Notes: a model not told the origin generated them from the letters alone. 64,000 nt of DNA from Antedon bifida (GCA_963402885.1 OY727095.1:30571001-30635000); one strand, 5' to 3'. Positions 30,314 through 45,012 are shown, counted from the first letter of the stretch. A program made the numbers and translations.

Positions 30314-33300
30314 CACTGCAGATTATTATGTGTAACTAACCCAGGAGGAGTATTTTTTAAGAGATATTTTGGAATAGAGGAGTACCGTCCAGAAACCTAT
30401 AGAGCGCCACCAACATGTTTTAAGTGCATAAAGATATTAACGGAAGATAACATAGCGATGTAACTGCACAAAACAAAAATGTCTTTTAAATTGAATCCAC
30501 AATAAGTGACGTTTATCATAGAGTTATGATGGTTTGAGTAAAATACTATTTCGTTCTAGAACTAGCCGACTGCACTTCAATTACTTCTCCATATCTGATA
30601 ACCGACGGTCTCCTGGGCATACGCAAGACCGATTCGATAATTGATGTTAAATTAGGTTGTTAACATACTGTACAATACACGTTCGTCTTTTGAAGTTAAC
30701 AAGCTAGCAAACAAAGCTAACAAAGACTAGAAAATTCTATACCAATTGCAGGTCGCATTTTCCTGACGTTTTGCTACGCTTCTCGGTGCGTACACACAAT
30801 ACAGAGGCGGTAACATGGGACCACTAAAATGTTATTCCCTAATCGATTTAGATGAAGTTTGGCTCCGTGAATTCAACTGACAACGATTAGATATCAGTTG
30901 AATTATGAGTGGTAGATTGTTTGATAGTGTCATATTAATGTTGCATGATACGGTCGACTATTGTATAATTAATGTTATGGCGCTTATCTCTCAAAGCATT
31001 AACATTTAATTGCTTCTTGTTGACAATTAGCAGATAATTTAAAATGAATATTTTAATTTGAAGTTGATGAGTTGGCGATCAAGATCGTATGATTTATATT
31101 CCGTCTGTTACTAGGCCTATCGGCTTTTACTCCCTCCCTATAGAATAGAAAACTTGTATAATCTAGAATTTTAATAGCTGGGAAAACAAAAACGGTTATT
31201 CTTGTAAATTAGACCTATATTTTGAACAGATACCGTACGAAATTTGTTTGGCTAGGCCCTAATTCAGTAGTAGACGGGACGAATGTTTCGTCGATGACGA
31301 TGACCTCTGAGCATGTTGCAGTTTTTTGCTGTGTTTTTGTTTTTCGTTCGTTCTCGTCTGTTCTCCTCGTCCTGGATTTGTTGTTCTACCATACCGTGTA
31401 CATTTAAAAAAAAAACATGTTTACTATTCTTGGGCACCAAATCATCTCAAGCTTTCTCTTTCAATTTGGTTAATCTGTTTTATTAATTATTTTAAAAGAA
31501 ACATAAATCTTACTTTGAATTGAATTTATTACACTTACCTTGTCATCATAATGTCTTATATTGTTTGTACCTTAAAATAGTTGATCTTCTCCTATTTTCT
31601 AGAGAAGATCCCTCAATTTGGTACTTGAAATATTTTTTAGATTTGTTTCCACGAGTTTGGTTGATTTAAAGATTTTTTATTATTTAATTTCTCAATTCAG
31701 TGTTTCGGTTTGCAATGCGTCCAACGATTGATCAAATCAAATCAGATCAAATTCCAAGTTATTAATATAACGAACAAATAAGTTTACATTCTTAAATCTG
31801 TCATTAAAGTAATATTATATTTTTGTGTATTAAACATTAATCAATCGTATCTAAAAAATGTTAATGTATTATTACTGTATTGTATTTATTAAAGCTGGTT
31901 GTTTGTGGTATTTGTAGTTCTTTATTGGCAATTTATGGATGATCACGTTTCGCAGCAAGAGCATGAAATCTATACTGACCCAAGTACCCAGTTGGAAATT
32001 GATTTGTATCAGTATTTAATCAGGCTATGAAGAAAACACTCATCGCTAACATGTATTATAACAGAACTATAGATCAACCTCTCAATTGGCATGAACTAGC
32101 CAAAAGTGGTTGCCCGCAGTGCAATTAATTCGTATGCAAGCCAAAACAGTTATAAACGAAACAGTGTCTTGTCCTCGTTCATAACACGGCATATTTTACA
32201 GCCATTTCTCCGCTAGAATCAGTATTTCGCCATTGGAACTTCGCTGGAGATCCAAGCCGTCAGAGCTGTTTGCCGATGAGTTGAAAGATCACCGAACAAG
32301 CCTTCTCGACGGGTCTAATTTCTCATGCCATTAGCCTCTCAGCAGGATTTGGTCCCCACAACGAGACCGTGCGCCTCTATAATTGTAACAGTGTGACTGT
32401 AGCGGATTGTAGCATCAACAGTACTGTATCTTAGGGCCTGTGAGTTAAGACTGCCCGTCGGGTTGGAATGTGCCGGTTGAATTGTAAGAGAAGTGTCGGG
32501 CTAGGAACATGGCAGGACTAAGTAACGAGGTTGAAATCGTTTTTAAATTCTTTTCTTGTTATGAAATTGTTGTTTCCAATTGGCTAATTCCTCAACGGGG
32601 AGCAGACATATCTAAAAACAGATGATAGTAATATAGTAACCAAATACGTTTGTTACTAAATTTAAGCATATTTAATTTGATAGGCTTTTTTATTTGTTAT
32701 AGCGCCATCTGTAATTAACTTAAGTTTTGCGTAATACGCGCGTGCCTTATTTACGATACGGTGCACAATTCAAAATAACCATCAACTGTATATAAGTTAC
32801 TGTTGAAATAGTCAGCTTTGCGTTGAGCTGCGCGCCGCCTCGAGAGACAACTTAACGCGCTCATTTGAAACACCGAGTTAGTACGCATGCTTACCACGAC
32901 AACATTATTCAGTCACATTTAGAACAAATTGATTAAATTATTGTAATATAATTTACAATCATTCACACAAAAAAGACGGATTTTAAAATAGTTTGCTATT
33001 GATCAGGCTAGTGATCTCGAGAACTTTCGTATTCTCAGAAAGTAGGGCAAACATCTGACCAATCAAAGTATATTATACTTGTTTTTTTTTTAAACCGTTT
33101 AAACAAAACAATCCCCAACCTCTAAACAAAGCTGTAATACTAAGAAAACATCGCCAAATTGCTTTCACAAAGTATTCATTATAAATAGAAGGTGCAACAA
33201 ACAAAAAGTCTTTAAATAATAATCAAAACCAGTTTAAATGCAAAATTAAATCCTAAAAAATCGGATTGTCCCTATCGGTATCAAAAACGATGCCGCGGTG

Positions 33301-36300
33301 ATGGCATGTAAGTGAGCAACAACTCTCCTAGGCTCTAACTTGATAATTGGTAAAGCCGATTAGAACAATACGCTTCAGCCGGGCCGAAACGCATTTGTCC
33401 CGCACATTGCAGCAATTAATTCGAGTCTTGTCGGTAGTCTTTGTGCCTGGCTCGGTGAATAGCGCTGACAATTCAACCAATTAGTAACTAGTTGATCCCC
33501 AATTGACAACACAAGTATTAGTACAATAGGGTACTTTAATAGTAAATGGGTACAGCAGATTCGGTCACTTTGTAGTGCTGTTATCTAACCCACCAATTAC
33601 TCAAAACAAATTCTTAAACAAGTAATGCATTTGAGGCACATGAAACTGATTTACTGTTATCTTGGGGATTCTGAAGATTAAAAAAAAAAAAAAATTAAAA
33701 ATGAATATGTAACGATATATTATTTGTTTCTGTCATTAGGAAGCGCTTTAAAAATTTAATTTATTATTATTATATTTAAAAGATATAATTCGTGTTGCCG
33801 GTTTTGTTTACCAATGAAACACATTAGGCCTAAATGTGTGCCTGAACATCGACGATTGTTTGTTGGTTTTGGCATCATACACATGGAATAAATTAGGAAA
33901 GAAATAAAACTGTTTAAAATTGACAAAATTTATAAAAAGTAGGCCTACATACACATAATGATGAAAATCAAAAACAATAAAATAAGGTTTAATATACCAG
34001 AACGCAGCAACGCTTAAAGTGTTAATGTTATTTCTAATGGTCTCCGAACGATTAAAAAGATACATAAAGGCCCATCCCTTGTATTTTTCACGAGAGAACA
34101 GAAAAAGTGGTGTGTACAGAATTGATATCTTCTAGATGCTACCAGAAAACATTTTTTTTAAAGCTTATTGCACCAATTAGGCCTATTTAAAAATTGATAA
34201 CGTTACATTCAAACAACTTAGTTTTAGACCTATAACTATTTCAACAATGAGAATGTACACATAACAATTTAATTACTAAACATGTATTGTTTAATTAAAT
34301 TTAAAAAAAAGGAATTATAAATGAATTTGGCAAACATATAACTGATTGATTGTACCACACACATTGCCTACTAAAAGTTTCGTCTTGACAAGGAGGTCTC
34401 GGCACTTTTGCAACTAACAACCTCATTGGCTATTACTTTCACGCATGCGTGTATCGCCAAATGTTAAGGCGTTTTACGATTGAATAATATTGGTCGGCGG
34501 ACTTTGAGGTTTTTAATAAATATGTTAAAAGAGAAGTCATTTAAAAGACAAAACATTATCTTCTATTTATTATTTCCCTTTAAATAGCAATATCCGTCTA
34601 CTAAAAATATGAGCCAAATCAATTACCGCTTTGAAAAGAAAGAATACTGCTGTTGTGTTTGTTGTTATGATAATCCTCAATGTATAGACCGTGTTTTTGT
34701 TTTATAACCGAGTATGTTATTGTATCGAATAGCTGTATTAAAACATAGATTACTTAGTGAAATTAAATTATTTGACATAGTATTATATTAATTCACAAAA
34801 ATAAACAGTTGTTACCAACTTACGTCATAATAACGTGTTCGTAATTTATTTTTTTCTTTCATAAGATGTGTTTAATTATGTAATTTTTCATTCCTTTACA
34901 AAATGGTGTAAATATTTACATTATTTAAACAGCATGTGTTACTATTTGGCGTTGGCGACCAGTAACATTGACCCTGAGGAGTCATAACATACGAAACTAT
35001 ATACTACACAAGGTAATTTAACGACTAAAATTACATATTTAAAAATTAATGCATACAATCAATATACGCCTCATGTCTCATTACATTGTGCGTGCGTATT
35101 TATTTTAGGTTTTAATGCAAATTGGAGGTAATTTTGGTGGAACCAAAATAAACCATGATCGCTATTAACATTGTAATATAATGGTCATAAAATAGAACTA
35201 ATTAAAGATACGACCGTTTTCGCACCATTTGGCCTCCAGTCAATATTCACCATACTTGAAAGGTTCGTAATTGTTAGAAGGCAATAGGCCTACCAGGGAT
35301 TGAGTTCGAGGATTCGAACAAAACTCCCAAGGCTTCCCAAAGTGCCATTTTCTAGAGAAAAGCGGTTGAATTGACAATAAATTATTAGGCCGTGTAGAAT
35401 TATTTCTCCATGTTCAGGCCCACTTATAGCTTCATGACTATTGTGCTCCTTTTGTGGGAAAACGAACCCTTCTGTAAATATCCTACGGACTTGGAAGTTG
35501 TTTATAAGACAAGGGTAGGCCTATGATAATCTGCATAGTACTCAGCATTCCATCAGCCTACATTAGCTTTGGACACGACTTTTGACCGTCATGTTTCAAC
35601 CATAGCATATAGTAGGCCTAGTAAGACCTAACTACAGTAATATCAGGCCACCAAATTTAGAGGCCGGAACCCCGAGATAGAATACTAGTACCCGGGTACT
35701 CGCATAAAGACCACGAACATATACATTTCCTCATCATACGTGGGGTTAGACAACAGATATAACATAATTCTATTTCATTTAATTCTGAAATTAAATTTTT
35801 AACAGTGAATTATTTTCCAATCTATAGCATACCACTTTTGGAAGTTTGCACAGTTTGACGTTTGGATTAAAATATTGAGAAAACTGATTTCTGTCAAAAA
35901 CAATCATGTTATTACTGCAACTCCGACAGTGCTTCATGTTGCGATTGCATGAGATACATTATCTGTTGGTTTAAAAATTAATTCTTTTAAATATATTTTA
36001 TTACATACTTTCAATTGAATTGCCGGATGAGTTTTGAGGGGTGCCCTGATTTTATTAAATTATTTATTACATACTAAGTTCCATGAAGTAATAAATTTAT
36101 TCAGATATTATAAATATAATTTTCCATTAAACTCATGAGTAAGAAAAATAATAATGTTGTATACTTTAAAACAAAATAACGAAGTCTGATTGTTTTTACC
36201 AAGAAATAAATCATGTAAACAAACCTATTATTGTTAGTACATTGTGTTTGAAAATATACAAATAATAATTAGAGATAAGGATTTAATGAGAAAAGAAATG

Positions 36301-36520
36301 ATAGGATAATGGTAGGATTTATCGAGCGCAAAAAAGTCCCCAAGACGAATGCAACATTTTTGGAAGAAAATACAACTGAAACCGGCCAAAACTGATCAGT
36401 TTTATGACAAAATTCTATAAGGTAGTGGTATAGTATTCGATATTGTGTTTTTTAAAAAATTTATAAACATATTAAACATATTGTCCAAGTACTTAACTTT
36501 CTTTAGCTTTAGCTTTAACT

Positions 36521-36657
36521 TAGCTCTGCTAATTTTTCTGGCTGTTTTACTTTATCGTTTTGATTTAGCTTTTTGCTTTTTTTTTGTATCTCCATTGAGA
36601 TCCAGCCACTGATACCAACAGCATTGTCATTTTTTCAGTAATTTGCCTTTGGATAAA
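36521..36657. repeat. Dispersed 137-bp repeat, copy 1
   Basis: Shares TTTATCGTTTTGATTTAGCT, ACATTGTCATTTT-like and CAGTAATTTGCCTTTGGAT blocks with 58191-58330. The remainder is alignable by eye. The family is unknown. Confidence 0.8.
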
Positions 36658-37252
36658 TATATTTATTTAATATATTATTTATATCCAATATGATGTAGAA
36701 ACATTTTGCTGCTCTAAATTCAACAAAGAATAATTGTTGAATTTTGTGTTTATTTAAAGTCATTTATGTGTTATCCATTGCAAATCAATTCAAAACACGA
36801 ATATCATAAAAGGACTTAAAAGATGCTTGGAGATCGCGGTAACCTCTATTTGTCGGTAAAAAAACAATTCGGCAGTAGAGAGAGAAGTTAATGACAAACA
36901 TAGGTCGTCGGTAATTAAATCGGATCTCTTTAAATAACACTAGTCAATGAAAACAAAGAAAATTAAACGTAAAACCATGTTAAGTAATGTCATTTAATAA
37001 TGAATCCCTCGATTTAGGTAGTACATGTAACACAAATAAACACAATGTTATAGCAGGTTTCCAATGAAAATAATTGATACATTACCCCACCTGTTTCCGA
37101 ACTGAACTTTATTTATATAATTTATAGGATTATTAAGGTTTATATTTTACTGTAATAAAAAACACATCTGCTTACATCTGCTCTCTTGAATAAACAAATA
37201 AAAAGGCCTAGATGGTGTAGAAATCCCTTTAGCAACGAAAGCACAGTATGTT

Positions 37253-37545
37253 GTTGAACTCATAATATATATATAATATAATTGTTGATGATATTTTTAA
37301 AATAAAAAAGTAAATATGAGTGGTGATGGTGATATTAATAAATGCATTTTAAAATACAGCAGCAATTTCATTCCAAATGGCTCTAATAATTGATGTTCGA
37401 ACTCGTCATAATATATATACATATAATTGTTGATGATATTTTAAAAATAAAAAAGTAATGTTGATGATGTTGATATTGATAAATGCATTTTAAAATACAG
37501 CAGCATTTTCATTCCAAATATGGCTCTAATAATTGATGTTTAATA
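37253..37545. repeat. About 145-bp tandem duplication
   Basis: Both copies run GAACTC.TCATAATATATATA...GATGATATTTT...AAATGCATTTTAAAATACAG...GGCTCTAATAATTGATGTT. The second copy starts near 37396. A few indels separate them. Confidence 0.85.
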
Positions 37546-38668
37546 ATAGCATTTGTTATTTTGATGTGTATTGTACATAATTAATGAGCTTGTAACACTG
37601 GCAATCTATCAACGGGACGCTTAAAGAACAACGTATATTATACACGTATCACTGTCATGGAATATTAGACTTGCCAGTCACTTTATGTGCTACGTTGACT
37701 GGTTTATTATTAGCTCAGTCTAGGCCTACGAACATGATTCAAATCTGCGAAGAAGAATCGAATCTCATCGATATCATAATCGGTTAGGAACGCGCGGGCG
37801 CAGTGACGTAATTACGATTAGAGAGATTAGCGACTTTAAATGAACTAACGCTGAAATCTGCACAGGGGTACCTGATCAGTAAATGTTTATTATTGAGGTT
37901 TTAATGTTTTTTATGATATAGTTGGCAAGCCAATAGCAGCTGTCGGTAGTGTACAAGCTTAATTTCTCATTATTGAAGCGATGTATGTGGATGAACGGTA
38001 ATTACAAATTCAATTAAAACTCAAATACCCTGTAATGCCATGCTAAATCATATGAGTCGCGCAATTTCGTTTATTCTGTCTGATGGTTTAACGTCGGATA
38101 AATGGATAATTCTTTGCTAAAGCTGACACCACTTAGGCCTAGCATTTCGGCAGTTAGTTAGAGCGAGAGAAAAACGAATATTTAAGCTAAGTGTTTGTGT
38201 GATGAAATTAACTACACAACGTGATGGTTTATGGCCACTTTTTAACTTATTTCTAAAATAACTATGTACTTATTCGGCGATTTGAATTACCACCAATCCC
38301 TACTTATACACAACATTATCGAACTTATTTCAGGTTGTTGTACATTGATGGTATTTTTTAGATTTGTCTAAGATTGGATTGTATTTAATGAAGTAAATAA
38401 TAGACTAGTTGAGCTACCTCGGGATTGACTAAATACCCGAAATGATCCGATAACGATCTGTTGGATTAGGATATAAATGTTGAATGTAAGCCGAGGAGGG
38501 GAATCGAGAGATGAATTCCTCGTTCTTTAAAATGAGCGAATAGTAGTTCAATGTGCTGACAAAATAGCTGAATGGAAAGAATGCTTTATTGAGTTATATA
38601 CATAGGCCCATTATAGCAAAGTACCGTATAGCATATTTTACCGTATGTAATACCGTAAGAAACCCTAA

Positions 38669-39025
38669 AGGCCCATTTACGCTAGGACGATAACGGTCGA
38701 CGATAAGTATATAGGCCTAAGCATGTATTTTTTTTACATAAAACAAAAGAAATTAAAAAGGTTTTCGTTCTAGAACTATAGGATAATCATTTATGCTGTC
38801 TTTGATTAAAATAATATTTTTTAAATTCCCATCAAATTACGTCATGATAAATAAAAATACTAGTAAAATCGTTGTATTATCACGATATCTTTGCTCTTAC
38901 TAATCATGACGTATTTGATTGGACGTGTGAAAATATCATTTTCATCAAAGGAATAGATGGTTATTCTATAGGCCTAGTTCTAGAATGAAAAGTTGTTGTA
39001 TTTCTTTTGTTTTATAAATGGGCCT
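38669..39025. mobile_element. MITE with AGGCCCATTTA ends
   Basis: AGGCCCATTTA at the left is mirrored by TAAATGGGCCT at the right, with TAA on both sides (38666-38668, 39026-39028). The interior is a long palindrome (TTTTCGTTCTAGAACTA against TAGTTCTAGAATGAAAA). A related, shorter copy is at 56375-56550. Confidence 0.8.
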
Positions 39026-39029
39026 TAAG

Positions 39030-42000
39030 GCAGATCTGTCTCCTGAATAGGCGTGTCCCCTGAATATGGTCGGCCGTATAGTGGGTGTACTCTGAATATA
39101 ATTATACTGTGTTGTGTGTAACTTTTGTTTTTCTACTAGAAGTTGTTTAAAATAAATAATTGCATTATGATTAATATGAATAACCATGTTATTCAATTAA
39201 ATTACCCTTGAAACCTTGATTCATATGCCTGTTATAAAAACATAACTTTTTATTCACAGGCCCATGGTATAATTTTTGTACTATACGTTATAATAATCTA
39301 CTACTAAAGTAACTAAATAGCGTGTGTGTAGGCAGTACATTAACATGTTGTTTTTGTTACATGCAATCACTCAATTGATAAATTAATTTGCCTGTTAATA
39401 ATATCTATTAATGGATTATTTATCCCTAACGAATTACGCGTTTACGTATTAGACAACCGTTTTATGAACAAACCGCTAAATATTTCATATGATTCATAGC
39501 AATGATAGTATACCAATTCGATGTGGCCGACAGCAGACCTTTTTAAAGTGTTTACTCGTAGCAAAAAAAAAAACTTAACAGCTAATGCGTATTTGAAGAG
39601 CGCTTTATACTACTCACTTCACTTAGACGGTAGCAAAATATGTAACCACTAACACTTAATATCATTCGGACATTCTGTCCATAACGTTGTAATAATTGGT
39701 TATATAGACAAACCTATTTTGACAAAACAAATATTATCTTCCAAGCGACAATGGTATATTTTTTCGGCGAACCAAATTAGAAAATGTTGCGCGCCTCACG
39801 ACCAGCAGACTATACATAGAGGTGTTAACTTTACGCGGGTCAACGCACGAAGAGTGGGATTTAAAAACACTCGACAAGCGCCTCGCTCGATGATCTACGG
39901 CGAACGAGACCACTTCACAACCATATCTTACGAAGTAAATCGCTCGTACAGCTTAAATGAAAAGATTCGTAATGTACTACTTAATAGAAATCCTCACACT
40001 CATTTTGTCGGATTATCTGATCTTAAACTGTAATTTGACGTGATTATTATCTCGGAATTAATTATTGTGCCCCCGGGTATACTGAACTCGACCAACACCA
40101 GGACACTAATTTGAGAACTGGATATTCAAATATAACTCAATAATAAAATAATAAGGAAATAATTAACTAACAAGTAAAAAGAGAAAAAGGATCAAGATTC
40201 ATGAAAAAGATATCCGTCTTGCAATTGTGATGTACGTTCTAAAATTAGTAAAATAATAAAAAGTGGTCCAGATATGGGATCCTAGCCCGGATTGCTTTCA
40301 AAATTTAATAGAGCCGTCCGTGACCACATATAGCCGTCCGTGACCACATATCTATGTGTGGTTTAAATTTAGTAAAGATCCGTCTTTTTTGTTGACGTTC
40401 CTGCTAACAAACACACACAGACAAAAATATAACTTCTTATATAGGCGGGATAATAAACATTTATAGTTAAACCTGTGAATACCGGACTACTGTTGTTCAG
40501 TGGGAAACCTTCTTGGACACCCTAAGTCAGGTGACACCAACTTTTAGACACCTTCCCGTGAAATCGCAATATAATTATGTTTAATAACCTTAACGTCCAT
40601 TCAGCACCACGAAGAAATGAACATTATACAGTACTGTTGGTATTTGTCGCAACCAGACATAAGATCAATGGACTGACGAGTTCCTCTTTTTGCAAGGCGA
40701 GCTTCAGTGTCCTGTTGTTAGATTGCCTTGGGTAAGTCTCGAATGCGTTTAAGTGCCATAACAATATAATAACTATATACAAATATTATCTTTAAAAAAA
40801 ATGATAACGTGGGTTATGTGTTTTTTGTTGTCAATATTAAAGAATATAATTTGTTTAGTTGATACAAACCTATAGTACTATAAAATAAGAGGATATGATG
40901 CCATGACGATAATGATGCGCAATAGTTAAAGAAATCAATCTGATTCTGCGCATGCAACATTACACGTGTGACGATCACAACCAAAACATTAGTATTGTAA
41001 TAGATATCGTCGGTTTTTATTTGCTTTCAATAGATAGATCTATTTATTAAAGAATCTAATATCGGTAAAATTACTTTTAATGTTCAATGTTGATGCCATT
41101 TAATTAGATCGGTTTAATGACATATCGTAGATAGATTTACGACTTATTAGTAAATATTGTCGGTGAGATTCAAGCCAAAAAACAGTATTAACCGCCAATA
41201 GATGAAGTACAATGGAAACATTAGTCCGTTTAAAGAGTGATAAAAGCATATAACTGAAAACAACTTCTTTTTAATGTGTATTTGTTTTGTTGAACGGAAG
41301 TTGCTACTATTTGTTCAGATCTACTAACTTGTTCTGAGCAGCATTAAGGGACATTGTCAAACTTATTTTACTGCAATTATCACAGTAACTATTACATTTT
41401 ATTTAGTCTTTAGCTAACGTTTATACAATTTGAGGTAATACACACTGTTTAAGTGACGACTGTCGCATTCACTTCTACATTAGCAAAATAGTTACTGCAG
41501 TAACTCAGTAGCACTATTACTTATAATAGTAAATAATTATTAAGGTATTGTAAAATATAGAAAATAATGTATATAGAAAAATATAATTTAAAGCAATTAT
41601 GAGTTTTACTTCAGGAACCTTGTTGAGCTTATTCCACTGCAGTTACTGCAGTAACTATAATTTTGTTTAGGCCTAACTCTTTACAGCTTTTTGGTTAATA
41701 TTGTTTATTGTGTGACGATCGATTGTATGTCGATAAACTTCTAAATTAAAACAAACTAAAATCAGTTATTTCAATAACAAAAATAAAAGTTACTGCAGTT
41801 GAGTAACTAGTAACTAACGTTATCCCTTCCTTAAAACGTAATCGCTAATAAGTATATAGACAAATAGCATCTAAATGCAATAACGAGTTTTAATTATAGG
41901 GTAGCTTTGGACCCAAGTACTTATTCTCACTATTGGTTCACATACATTTTACAAGACTGAACCACAAAAAAAAGAAGTGATATTTTGGTTCCCTTGGTGG

Positions 42001-44278
42001 TCGTGCCTTGAGGCTTATCTCCCCTTCAAAAATTTACCCAAGATCATAGTATTCTGAGCATTCAAAAGCTGACCATTTTTACCCATATAGCTTAATGAAT
42101 TGTACTGCTTTTCGATGTAGACAGATTTTAATGCAAATATTGTCTCTTGAACTCAAATGGGATAAGGCAATCAGCTAAATATATCAAACCCACCGAATTC
42201 TAAAACGCGGATTACCATCCGGCCGGATTAAGCCTCGCCTATTGAATAATAAAGGAGATGAACATCCTTCGTTTTCATGTTCCAGTCAGACCGCCCATTC
42301 AAGCAATTACTCAAATCTAAACACCTTTTGATCAATCGTTAAGCTTGTTAAAATGATACATGAGATATAATTGGAACGAATTCAATCAATGTACAAACGT
42401 CAAAAGCAGGTAACTCAATGATACGTGTTGATGCTAAAGCAAATTTCTCCTGTTAAATCTTTTAGTATGACTATATAGTACACTGAATTATATTCAATTT
42501 AATTCTTCTTTAATTATACAGACATTTTATAATCTGCCCAGAGCAGCACGCCCCCTCTACAGTTGTAAAAGTTATCAATCAAGTTGGTCGGTCGACCGGT
42601 TCGTCCGTTGCAGTAGTCAAAGATGGAGTAGGCCTAGCTCCAAGGTACAGTCTGGTGAACTCGATAGGATTCGGTGATCATTTCTCTATATCCTACATTC
42701 TGAATCGCTTCTATAAATTCGAAATGAGAGGACCATTTCTCAATATACCTGCTGGTCATTATTCACAATGACCACATGCACGTGGTCATGTTATTCACAA
42801 TGACCATGCACTATCTATGACACTGAAGCAAATAGCAATTTTGAAAAGCGACCTATAGCCAATGACTTAAAATATAAGAGACAACCTTATTTATAGATAA
42901 ATACCCTTCGCGTCCATTATCTATATTCGGAGTACTCAAAATATGATATTATGATGTTCATATTTCTATAAAATTGGTCAATTAAGTTTTTTTTTTTTAT
43001 CGTTCGTCGGTGAGTCCATTAATTTGTTAATGCTTTCGGTAAGAGATAATTAGTGTACAATTTCCTAAACATCAACAGGGCAATCAATATTCTATTCGTT
43101 TTACGAGTAAACCGACAAGTTATGATATTAATACGTCAGTAAACTGTAAGCGATTAGATGAATTATGAAATTGATACAGAATATAGAAATCGGAAATTTG
43201 TTTTCTAGAAAGCAAGGAAAAACGAAATCAGCAAAATAGATAAATGAATTGTAAAAATATCAATATTATTTTTTCATTTATTTTTTTTATTTAAAACAGA
43301 GCCAAGCACCTGAAGATTGAGTTCATACTCATGAAACAGCCTGTAGTGCAATAAAATGTTCAGTTGGTAATTTACTAGCGTCTTTATCATTTATTTATTT
43401 ATATATATAAATATATATAAATATAATAAAATAACAATGAATCAAAATAGAGAGACATTTCTGTGTATTTATTTCACAAAGAAATTAAAGACAAGTGCCT
43501 AAATAAAAGAAATAAATTGAGAAGATATATGGTTTCCTAATTCTTGTAATTTTATAATAATTAATTTAATTAGTTCAAGTATTTTTAAGTTATCCTTCTA
43601 TAGGCCGACACAGTCGGATATTGTATTCTTCTTGGGCCTATATAAAATAACTATTTCAAAGGTATTTAAAATATGTAAGATTCCACCCACCATAAGTAAA
43701 TATATTATTTCATAATGACCTATCGAAAAAGTTTATTGGCCTTTATGAAAAAAAAATATATCTTTAATATAAGTTGCTATTAAATTTACACCTGAGAACC
43801 ACTCGTGTGAAAAGTCTGCAAAATGTAGAAAATAAGCAAGAGTACACTTAGACTTGTTAACAGTTCTTAAAGAAACTTCAGATGAGCCGACAAAGTAAAG
43901 TCGGTTAAGTATATTAAGTGTTACATACATAAAGTTAAAGACCTAAATCTGTCTCATCTAATTAACACTCGGTCCTTTGTACTCGTCTGTAAATCCAATA
44001 TTCAAAGAATGGACATTGAGTGCGTCTTTTTGTATACCAGTGTGTTTTCCTAATATCCATCGGATCAGAAATCAATTTCTTCTTGATCTGTCGTCATAAT
44101 ACCGAGTACATTATATTATACGGTATGCAAGTTAACCGTACACTGGTATTGGTTGATAGTGTTGGAATAATTTCAAGTCCTTTTGAATAATTGTTTAGTG
44201 TCCTTTAGGTTTAACTTCGCACGCAAACGACAATCAATATATATGTTATACATTCTTTTTGTTGCTATACCTTTCGTG
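39030..44278. other. Gene-free stretch
   Basis: No supported gene. A 104-codon frame (39719-40033) has no recognisable motif. Small features: a 23-bp tandem repeat TAGCCGTCCGTGACCACATA (40311-40352), diverged repeats around GTTACTGCAGTAAC (41360-41840), and two GGATTA sites (42209-42214, 42225-42230). Confidence 0.5.
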
Positions 44279-44531
44279 TTTAAAGATGTCTTTGTCCCCC
44301 AGAAATCTGAAAAATAAATAAGGCTTTGAATAGGACATTTTGAAGTTTTAATAAATTTATTCATTTCTGTAGAAAAAAAAATAAAACAAAAATAATTATT
44401 TAACTTATAAAAAGACAGAAAATGTAGGTATTTTTTGCTTTAAATTACATTTTTTCAGGAAAATAATTATTTTTCGATCCAGTTTTTGGTCAAAGTGAAT
44501 AACTTTTTTAGGGGGACAACATATCTTTAGG
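44279..44531. mobile_element. MITE family D, copy 2
   Basis: Left TTAAAGATGTCTTTGTCCCC and right GGGGGACAACATATCTTTAG are inverted. The interior shares TTGAATAGGACATTTTG and TTTTTGCTTTAAATTACA with the other copies. This is the best-preserved copy. Confidence 0.75.
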
Positions 44532-44852
44532 ATTTCAATTGTTTATTATAAAAGGACTTTTTTCATTGTTTCGTGAATATTATAAGAAAACTTCTGATTT
44601 TCAATGTCATTATAAAATATAGTAGGCCTAGGCATATTTAGGTGATATAGGCCTAGGCATACAAATTGCCTAAAATTTACATCAATGAAAGTCAAATTAG
44701 GTAGATTTCATGATATTTTGGGACTTATCCTCACGACTACTTCACTACTGTAGAACAGTAAGTGAGGTTTTATCAATGTTGTTGTAAAGTTTACAATAGA
44801 AATTTCAAACTCGGAGCTACTCTTTAAAATTACTCATTTATTCCCAACCTTA

Positions 44853-45012
44853 AGCTCTGTCTACACTATCAAACTAGTTGACAAAAAAGTGTGATGTGCC
44901 CAAAAATATGGTAGTGATATGCTTAAATATGGTAGTGATATGACATTATCATGTCCATATATGGGCACATCACATTTGTTGTCACAAAAAGTTTGATAGT
45001 GTAGACAGAGCT
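44853..45012. mobile_element. MITE family A, copy 6, intact with TTA target duplication
   Basis: The ends AGCTCTGTCTACACTATCAA and its inverse are complete. TTA precedes (44850-44852) and follows (45013-45015) the element. This copy defines the family boundaries. Confidence 0.88.

Larger units (their letters stand above)
28059..36519. other. Long gene-free stretch
   Basis: No gene supported on either strand; all open frames are short and without recognisable motifs. It contains the fold-back repeat at 29035-29131, a hairpin with direct repeats at 30262-30313 and a possible eroded hammerhead-type element near 31885-31962. GC-richer unique patches (32100-32520 and 33280-33500) could be regulatory, but this is unproven. 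Confidence 0.55.

Noticed and set aside
33380..33410. Hammerhead half GGCCGAAACGC
   Set aside because: Only GAAAC is present; no CTGANGA and no stem I nearby.
39719..40033. 104-codon plus-strand frame
   Set aside because: No recognisable motif, no neighbouring exon or clear splice sites; length is possible by chance in a window this size. Could be a lineage-specific exon, but unsupported.
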